This document shows, in pieces, positions 7,200 to 11,596 of a stretch of 11,596 bases of DNA. The notes under the pieces were generated by a model, which did not search any database, was not told the DNA's origin, and was given only the letters and a program-made list of their open reading frames with translations. Position numbers and translations under genes: made by a program. The DNA is from Deltaproteobacteria bacterium (GTDB lineage Bacteria > Bdellovibrionota_F > JAHFAK01): positions 1 to 11,596 of the forward strand of contig JAHFAK010000077.1 in assembly GCA_023250585.1 (NCBI GenBank), in the 5' to 3' direction. Within the stretch, counting starts at the first letter, position 1; the number at the start of each line of letters is the position of its first letter.

Positions 7200-7292
7200 T
7201 GTCATTCCCGCAAAATCGGGGATCCAGGAAAAATAAATATGAAAAAAATGCACTCAAAACTATTCTGGATTCGCGCCTTTGCGGGAATGACA
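7200..7292. repeat. Inverted repeat, family 1, copy 2 (spans RBS, start and signal peptide of the S55 gene)
   Basis: The left arm 7200-7229 and right arm 7263-7292 are reverse complements at 25 of 30 positions by my hand alignment, separated by 33 bp. The arms begin TGTCATTCCCGC and end GCGGGAATGACA, and the inner ends read ATCCAGG and CTGGATTC. This is the general form of small palindromic repeats found in many bacterial genomes. A T-rich run (ATTTTTTATTTT) follows the right arm. The ATG of the downstream gene (7239) lies in the loop, the AGGA that can serve as its Shine-Dalgarno sequence is the inner end of the left arm, and the right arm encodes signal-peptide residues. Confidence 0.88.
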
Positions 7293-8987
7293 TTTTTTAT
7301 TTTATTCACTCAGCTTTATGCAAAAACCTCCAAAGAATTCTTTGATCTCGGCAAACTCAAAAAAGGACAGAAAGGATATGCTGAAACTGTTTTTGAAGGA
7401 ACAGAGCCAGAAAAATTTGATATAGAAGTTTTGGGGCTCTGGAAAGATGTATACCCTTCAATCGATATAGTGCTTATAAAATGTACGGGAGAAAAAATTG
7501 CCAAAGCTCATATTGCCCATGGAATGAGTGGAAGCCCCGTCTATATTGATAATAAAAAGCTTGGTGCCATTGCGATTTCTTTTGATGGCAAGGATATTGA
7601 TATTGCAGGAGTAACTCCTATTCAAGCAATGTTTAAACAAAAACGTACAAACGATGTTGCGAATTTATATGATACAATTTATTACGAAGGCACACATCTC
7701 TCACCAAAAAATGGATTAGTAACAACAGCGTCTTCAAATTTTTCAAAAAATGCACTCGCCCTTCTCAATAAAACATGGAAATCTCACGCACTTGGTGAAA
7801 TTATTGATACACCCGGCGGATATGAAGCAGGTCTGCCTGAATCTTTGAATTACAAAATAAAAGCGGGATCAATGATTGGCGTAAGCCTTGTGAAAGGCCA
7901 ATTCAGCATGACTGCTTTTGGAACCGTTACTGATGTAGAAGACAACTCATTCGTTGGATTTGGTCACCCTTTTTTAGGACTCGGGTCAGTAGAATTTCCC
8001 GTTTTCAATGCCTATACGTATATTGTTTTGCCTACAACGTTAACTTCAAATAAACTTGTAGGGCTTGGCAAAGAAATTGGAGTAATGACTGGCGATTATA
8101 TAACCGGTGTAAACGGAAATTTTAACAAACGGGCAAAACTTATTCCGGTAAACATTAGTGTACATCAAAAATCAAAAAATATTGATCAAAAGGCTTCATT
8201 TGAAGTCATCTCACATAGAGATCTTTCCACTAATTTAATTTATGCGGTTACGCAAAGCCTTATTGATGCCACCCTTTCATATGCTTCTCATAATTTGGTT
8301 CATGCAAAACTTTCCTTCAGCATGGATGGAATACAAAAGCCGTTTGAATACGACATGAGTTATTACCAAGCCCAAAATCCTCTTTCAAAAGATCTTATGT
8401 TCATCCCTGAAGTTCTCATTCAAAATCCTTATAGAGAACTCAAGCTCACCAATCTTTCTTTGGATATTTCCATTGAAAATGAAAAACGAGTCAGCATCAT
8501 TAATAAGATATGGCTTAATAAACCGCTGTCAAAGGACGAAGAAAATTATACTCTTTTTATCGAACTTTTAGAATATAACAAAAATTATAAAGTTCTCTCT
8601 CAGCGCATCAAAATTCCTACAGCAGAAATTTCAGGTCCTCTTGAAATTTCTGCTTCGAGTGGCTCACAAGTTCCGCCGTTTGAGTATCCAAATACATACA
8701 AAGAATTCATCAATTTTGTCCGAACTATTTATGGGCCCCAAGATCTTGTCGTTACCGTGACCTATCAAAAACAGGGACTGCGACTTGAAGGCAATGAGCT
8801 ACAAAATCTTCCTCAAAGCGCTTATTTTATTTATGAACGACAAAATCGTCTGAAGCTCACTCAAATAAATGAGAAGCAACGTTTCGTCCTGAAACAACAA
8901 GAAGTTATCCTTGGCAATCAATTGATAGAACTCGAGATGGAGAAGGCACATTCTTCACGTCAAAAACAAGAAGGAAACAAAAAATGA
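7239..8987 (+). CDS. Exported SpoIVB/S55-type peptidase-domain protein
   Basis: A predicted secreted or periplasmic protein of 582 residues. A signal peptide (1-28) ends at LYA, with a core GMTFFILF. Residues about 34-135 contain KKGQKGYAETVFEGTEPE, then AHGMSGSPVYIDNKKLGA (94-110) with the candidate nucleophile Ser97 or Ser99 (equivalent of the GMSGSP serine of SpoIVB), and IAGVTPIQAMF (122-132). A second block at 228-305 has FVGFGHPFLGLGS with His243, then a segment ending AKLIPVNISV. This is the S55-type family known outside sporulators; the order Ser-motif then His-motif is the reverse of SpoIVB itself. The remaining C-terminal half is beta-rich without a motif I recognise. AGGA at 7226-7229 precedes the ATG by 9 nt. 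The stop codon overlaps the next start (ATGA, 8984-8987), so both products probably act together in the envelope. The substrate is unknown. Confidence 0.75.
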   Translation: MKKMHSKLFWIRAFAGMTFFILFTQLYAKTSKEFFDLGKLKKGQKGYAETVFEGTEPEKFDIEVLGLWKDVYPSIDIVLIKCTGEKIAKAHIAHGMSGSPVYIDNKKLGAIAISFDGKDIDIAGVTPIQAMFKQKRTNDVANLYDTIYYEGTHLSPKNGLVTTASSNFSKNALALLNKTWKSHALGEIIDTPGGYEAGLPESLNYKIKAGSMIGVSLVKGQFSMTAFGTVTDVEDNSFVGFGHPFLGLGSVEFPVFNAYTYIVLPTTLTSNKLVGLGKEIGVMTGDYITGVNGNFNKRAKLIPVNISVHQKSKNIDQKASFEVISHRDLSTNLIYAVTQSLIDATLSYASHNLVHAKLSFSMDGIQKPFEYDMSYYQAQNPLSKDLMFIPEVLIQNPYRELKLTNLSLDISIENEKRVSIINKIWLNKPLSKDEENYTLFIELLEYNKNYKVLSQRIKIPTAEISGPLEISASSGSQVPPFEYPNTYKEFINFVRTIYGPQDLVVTVTYQKQGLRLEGNELQNLPQSAYFIYERQNRLKLTQINEKQRFVLKQQEVILGNQLIELEMEKAHSSRQKQEGNKK

Positions 8988-11185
8988 AAAAAAAATATTC
9001 TATACGCAACAACATAAAAAATTGCGGATACATGACGCAAGAACGAGCAGACCAAGGCACGACGAAGTCGAGAAGCGAGGCGTACGAGTTTGTACGCCGC
9101 AGCGACGAGACGAGGAGTAACGATGGTATGCGAAGTTATGGCGTCGTGTATATTATTCTTTTGTTGTTTTCTCTTCCACAATTTGTAGGAGCAGTTACGA
9201 CAACGATTTGGGAAAATAGCGATTACAAAGATTTTGAGGGAGGAAAACTTCATAATGTTTCCATTGATGAAATGGGAAGAGTTAAACCAACACGACCTTT
9301 GGAGAAATTAAAAAATGTACACTTTGATAGTATTATTGCTCTGACGAAACTCGATAATGAATTCTATATTGCGACGATTGGACCCAATGGAATTTATAAA
9401 TTTTTTCCTGATAAAAAAGAAAATACCACCGAAAAAATTTGGGATACGACCGAAGAAATTATCACCGACCTTGCATCATTTAACGGTAAACTATATTTTT
9501 CCACAATTCCTGATGGCAACCTTTATGAAATAACTCATAACAAAGTCCAAAAAGTATTAAATGTGCCCGCAAAATTTGTATGGAAGCTTCTTCCTACAAC
9601 AGACGCCCTCTATATGACAACCGGAGAACCGGGAGGAATGTTTGAACTCAGTAAAAGTAATTCGTTAAAGAAATTGTACACGCATGAAAAAATGCATTTT
9701 AAACCTCTTCTGAAACACAAAAATATCTTGTATTTTGGAGGTTCCCCTAAATCAATTCTCTACAAGATGGACGAGAAAAACAAAATTTCAGTCATGCGAG
9801 ACTTTGGTCATTCCGAAGTCGCTGATATTGAAATCTGCAATAATAGCCTTTACGTTTTAACCAATGAATTCAAAGACCGACCAGCTGAAGTAGATCCCAC
9901 TACTCCACAACCAAAAAATGAAAAATCGCAGAGCCCCATCGAATTATTTTCTCTTTATGAATTCAGCAAAGATGAAGTAAAACGATTGTTCATGCAAAAA
10001 AATGAAATGGGTACTGATCTTGTCTGTAACAATAATGCTCTGCTGATTGCCACAAATCCGCAGGGAAAAATTTATTCTTATTCGGCGATAACTCAAAACG
10101 TTTCTTTGCTCTATGATTTAGACGATCAATTTATTTTTTCGTTGCGATTTTTTGATGAGGAACACGCATTTATGAGCACCGGCAATGAAGGAACAATCTA
10201 TAAAATTAAACCTAAACTTGGTGATGAATCATATTATATTTCAAAAGTGCTCGATACTCTTTTTACTTCACAATGGGGCAATTTTACGTTACGTCACGAA
10301 GGAGAACTCACGAGCTCATTTCGCACAGGTAATACCGTTGAACCTGATGAAACATGGACGGAATGGACATCTGATTGTAAAGAGTCTGAATGCATGATTA
10401 AAAATTCTTCCGCTCGATTTATTCAATATCGAGTGACTTTTAAAGATCTTGAAAATAGTTTCTTCACCGACGTACATCTTGCATATCATACAAAGAATCA
10501 AAAACCCATTATCCGATTTATAAAAATCAATGCTGATAGCGTTCAAAAAAGAAAACCACAAAATGATGCCACTGAAGATAATCAAAATGAAATTTCCGGA
10601 TATCTTTTTCCCGTGGTTCGTATCGAACGAGTGGTAAAAGTCATTGAGCCCCACAGCTCATTAAAAGAAATTGCGTGGGATGCTTTTGATTATGATCAAG
10701 ACGTTCTTGCCTATGATTTATTCTTTAAAATGGTCGAAGATACGGAATGGAAAAAAATTGCCCAAGCAGAAGACTTATTACAAACAAATTTTTTATGGAA
10801 TACTGAAAGCATTCCAAGTGGGCTTTACGAAGTTAAACTGATTGCTAAAGACACTTTTGATAATACCAACGAAGAGAAAAAAGAAACGTCTCAAATATCT
10901 TCTCGCTTCTTGATTGACAATGAAGCACCTCGGTTTGACAAAATTGAAACCAAAAACAACCATATCGAAGGTATCGTAAAAGACTCATTTAGTCGTATCA
11001 TGCAAATTGATTATTCTATCGATGGTATGCAATGGCGCATGATACGCCCGACTGATGGCCTTTATGATGAAAAAACTGAAGAATTTTCTTTCTCGGTTGA
11101 ATTACCAAAAAAAAGCCACTCAATTGCCCTGCGTGCTTTTGATGCAGAATCAAATCTTGTTACCACGTATCTAAAAATCCAATAA
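8984..11185 (+). CDS. Exported seven-bladed beta-propeller protein with C-terminal Ig/FN3-like domains
   Basis: 733 residues from the ATG at 8984. Seven recurring segments of the form LYxxTxxxGxIYxx are visible at about 127-140, 170-183, 209-222, 249-262, 289-327, 353-366 and 395-408, consistent with one beta-propeller. A jelly-roll-like region follows (about 430-500, with RFIQYRVTF), then two Ig/FN3-like modules (about 560-645 and 650-733; FLIDNEAPRF joins them). No catalytic motif is evident, so a binding or scaffold role is inferred. The start is ambiguous. The ATG at 8984 overlaps the previous stop and has GAAGGA upstream, but it places 48 hydrophilic residues, mostly encoded by a repeat (9000-9088), before the signal peptide. 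An internal ATG at 9128 begins directly at that signal peptide (MRSYGVVYIILLLFSL, ending VGA) and has GAGGAG 10 nt upstream. Coupling to the S55 gene suggests a shared function. Confidence 0.7.
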   Translation: MKKKYSIRNNIKNCGYMTQERADQGTTKSRSEAYEFVRRSDETRSNDGMRSYGVVYIILLLFSLPQFVGAVTTTIWENSDYKDFEGGKLHNVSIDEMGRVKPTRPLEKLKNVHFDSIIALTKLDNEFYIATIGPNGIYKFFPDKKENTTEKIWDTTEEIITDLASFNGKLYFSTIPDGNLYEITHNKVQKVLNVPAKFVWKLLPTTDALYMTTGEPGGMFELSKSNSLKKLYTHEKMHFKPLLKHKNILYFGGSPKSILYKMDEKNKISVMRDFGHSEVADIEICNNSLYVLTNEFKDRPAEVDPTTPQPKNEKSQSPIELFSLYEFSKDEVKRLFMQKNEMGTDLVCNNNALLIATNPQGKIYSYSAITQNVSLLYDLDDQFIFSLRFFDEEHAFMSTGNEGTIYKIKPKLGDESYYISKVLDTLFTSQWGNFTLRHEGELTSSFRTGNTVEPDETWTEWTSDCKESECMIKNSSARFIQYRVTFKDLENSFFTDVHLAYHTKNQKPIIRFIKINADSVQKRKPQNDATEDNQNEISGYLFPVVRIERVVKVIEPHSSLKEIAWDAFDYDQDVLAYDLFFKMVEDTEWKKIAQAEDLLQTNFLWNTESIPSGLYEVKLIAKDTFDNTNEEKKETSQISSRFLIDNEAPRFDKIETKNNHIEGIVKDSFSRIMQIDYSIDGMQWRMIRPTDGLYDEKTEEFSFSVELPKKSHSIALRAFDAESNLVTTYLKIQ
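9000..9098 (+). repeat. Family 2 repeat, copy A, with terminal hairpin (5' end of the propeller gene)
   Basis: Positions 9000-9088 align without gaps to 11275-11363, with 81 of 89 bases identical by hand count. The central stretch from ACGCAAGAACGAGC to AAGTCGAG is identical. The element is clearly more GC-rich than its surroundings. Near its left end TTGCG and CGCAA form a short inverted repeat in both copies, and at its right end GGCGTAC (9079-9085) pairs perfectly with GTACGCC (9092-9098) around a 6-nt loop. It is open in the propeller frame and encodes TQERADQGTTKSRSEAYE. Confidence 0.85.
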
Positions 11186-11255
11186 ATATTTTTCTTGCCT
11201 AAAATTTTACTCGATGCTACATAGATTTTTTTGTCATAAAACTATGGAGGGAAAA

Positions 11256-11426
11256 ATGAAACAAATTCATGTACCTATACACAACGACATAAATAATTGC
11301 GTATACACAACGCAAGAACGAGCAGACCAAGGCACGACGAAGTCGAGGAGCGAGGCGTATGAGCATACACAGATAGTATGTGAGGACTGTGGTTTTACGT
11401 GCAACGATGCAGATGGGCCTTTGTAG
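11256..11426 (+). CDS. Small ORF carrying the family 2 repeat (56 residues, uncertain)
   Basis: An ATG at 11256 is preceded by a strong Shine-Dalgarno sequence (GGAGGG, about 11246-11251). The reading frame starts MKQIHVPIHND, continues through the repeat-encoded TTQERADQGTTKSRSEAYE, and ends with a short Cys-containing tail (VCEDCGFTCND). Residues 8-35 match residues 7-35 of the propeller protein closely because both come from the repeat. There is no signal peptide and no known domain. It could be a real small protein, the remnant of a gene interrupted by the repeat, or a non-coding repeat with a chance start. The good ribosome-binding site is the main argument for translation. It ends 6 bp from the convergent gene at 11433. 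Confidence 0.35.
   Translation: MKQIHVPIHNDINNCVYTTQERADQGTTKSRSEAYEHTQIVCEDCGFTCNDADGPL
11275..11368 (+). repeat. Family 2 repeat, copy B
   Basis: This copy aligns with copy A over 11275-11363 (eight substitutions, no gaps). At its right end GTAT (11357-11360) and ATAC (11365-11368) can pair around a GAGC loop. The pairing replaces the GTAC pairing of copy A at the same place, although the sequences diverge from there on. The TTGCG/CGCAA inverted repeat is conserved. Confidence 0.8.
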
Positions 11427-11432
11427 AGGTTC

Positions 11433-11596
11433 CTAAAACGAATACCCCACCGCAAGGCCAATAACGGGAATCGTAATATAGGTTACATACAGATCATTCA
11501 TATAATAATCGAGTTCGCTTTCAAGGGTTGAAAGATTACTATCGGTAATAGTCGTTGTAGAATAAAAGGCTTTAAAGAAGGCAAGCTCACCCGTGA
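11433..11596 (-). CDS. C-terminal fragment of a probable outer-membrane beta-barrel protein (runs off the window)
   Basis: The reverse strand is open from the window edge to a TAG at 11435-11433, giving 53 residues. The final part (MNDLYVTYITIPVIGLAVGYSF) has alternating polar and hydrophobic or aromatic residues, and the last residue is Phe, the usual C-terminal signal for outer-membrane barrel assembly. An upstream stretch (GELAFFKAFYSTTTI, then DSNLSTLESELDYY) looks like a strand followed by an extracellular loop. The protein family cannot be determined from this fragment. It is convergent with the small ORF ending at 11426. Confidence 0.5.
   Translation of the reverse strand, partial: TGELAFFKAFYSTTTITDSNLSTLESELDYYMNDLYVTYITIPVIGLAVGYSF

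Noticed and set aside
4788-7292. Family 1 repeats as a CRISPR array
   Set aside because: There are only two copies, 2.4 kb apart, each itself an inverted repeat, with no regular spacers and no cas genes.
7096-7293. Minus-strand 65-codon ORF containing LDPRFCGND
   Set aside because: It lies across the end of trpF and the family 1 repeat. The peptide is the usual spurious translation of such repeats, and both overlapping plus-strand genes are well supported.
8960-9253. Minus-strand 97-codon ORF
   Set aside because: It is antisense to the S55 gene end and the propeller gene start, has no recognisable domain, and is explained by the open frame of the repeat on the other strand.
9000-11368. Family 2 repeats as ends of a transposon flanking the propeller gene
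   Set aside because: The copies are direct repeats about 2.3 kb apart, but no transposase or integrase lies between them and the enclosed gene is coupled to its upstream neighbour. Independent insertions of a dispersed repeat are simpler.

Overview
The window comes from an AT-rich, diderm (Gram-negative-type) bacterium. The envelope genes show this: a cytoplasmic-membrane FtsEX transporter with a periplasmic EnvC-type partner, several exported proteins, and the C-terminus of a beta-barrel-like protein ending in Phe. Gene content (ftsE-ftsX-envC cluster, SpoIVB/S55-type exported protein coupled to a beta-propeller protein, arginase beside arginine decarboxylase) fits a deltaproteobacterial-grade or related candidate-phylum lineage. 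That placement is inference; no rRNA or species marker is present.

Layout. Positions 1-171 (minus) are the 5' end of asnS, with its own promoter. Divergent from it lie arginase (281-1201) and biosynthetic arginine decarboxylase speA (1271-3190), two enzymes competing for arginine, then a small exported protein of unknown function (3228-3644). That gene overlaps the convergent gene by 10 bp. The minus-strand cell-division cluster runs ftsE (6429 to 5773), ftsX (5780 to 4875), envC-like (4864 to 3635). The LytM domain of EnvC lacks zinc ligands, so it should act as an amidase activator controlled by FtsEX. Divergent from ftsE is a lone, divergent trpF (6586-7182) with a good sigma70-type promoter and a TTG start. 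Then come an S55-type exported protein (7239-8987) and, translationally coupled to it, a seven-bladed beta-propeller protein with C-terminal Ig/FN3-like modules (8984-11185). The window closes with a small repeat-bearing ORF (11256-11426) and the end of a beta-barrel gene on the minus strand (11433-11596).

The most unusual signal is two unrelated repeat families that sit in the extreme 5' ends of genes for exported proteins. Family 1 is an inverted repeat with GTCATTCCC...GGGAATGAC ends. It occurs at 4788-4844, inside the signal-peptide codons of envC, and at 7200-7292, where it spans the ribosome-binding site, start codon and signal-peptide codons of the S55 gene. Both genes read the right arm in the same frame (Gly-Met-Thr, then a Phe-rich core), and in both a T-run follows the hairpin. 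Family 2 is an 89-bp GC-richer repeat at 9000-9088 and 11275-11363. Both copies begin within about 17 nt of an ATG preceded by a strong Shine-Dalgarno sequence, and both are read in the same frame. In the propeller protein this places about 48 hydrophilic residues ahead of the signal peptide. Repeat elements thus appear to have been recruited as N-terminal leader or signal-peptide coding sequence in three neighbouring envelope genes.
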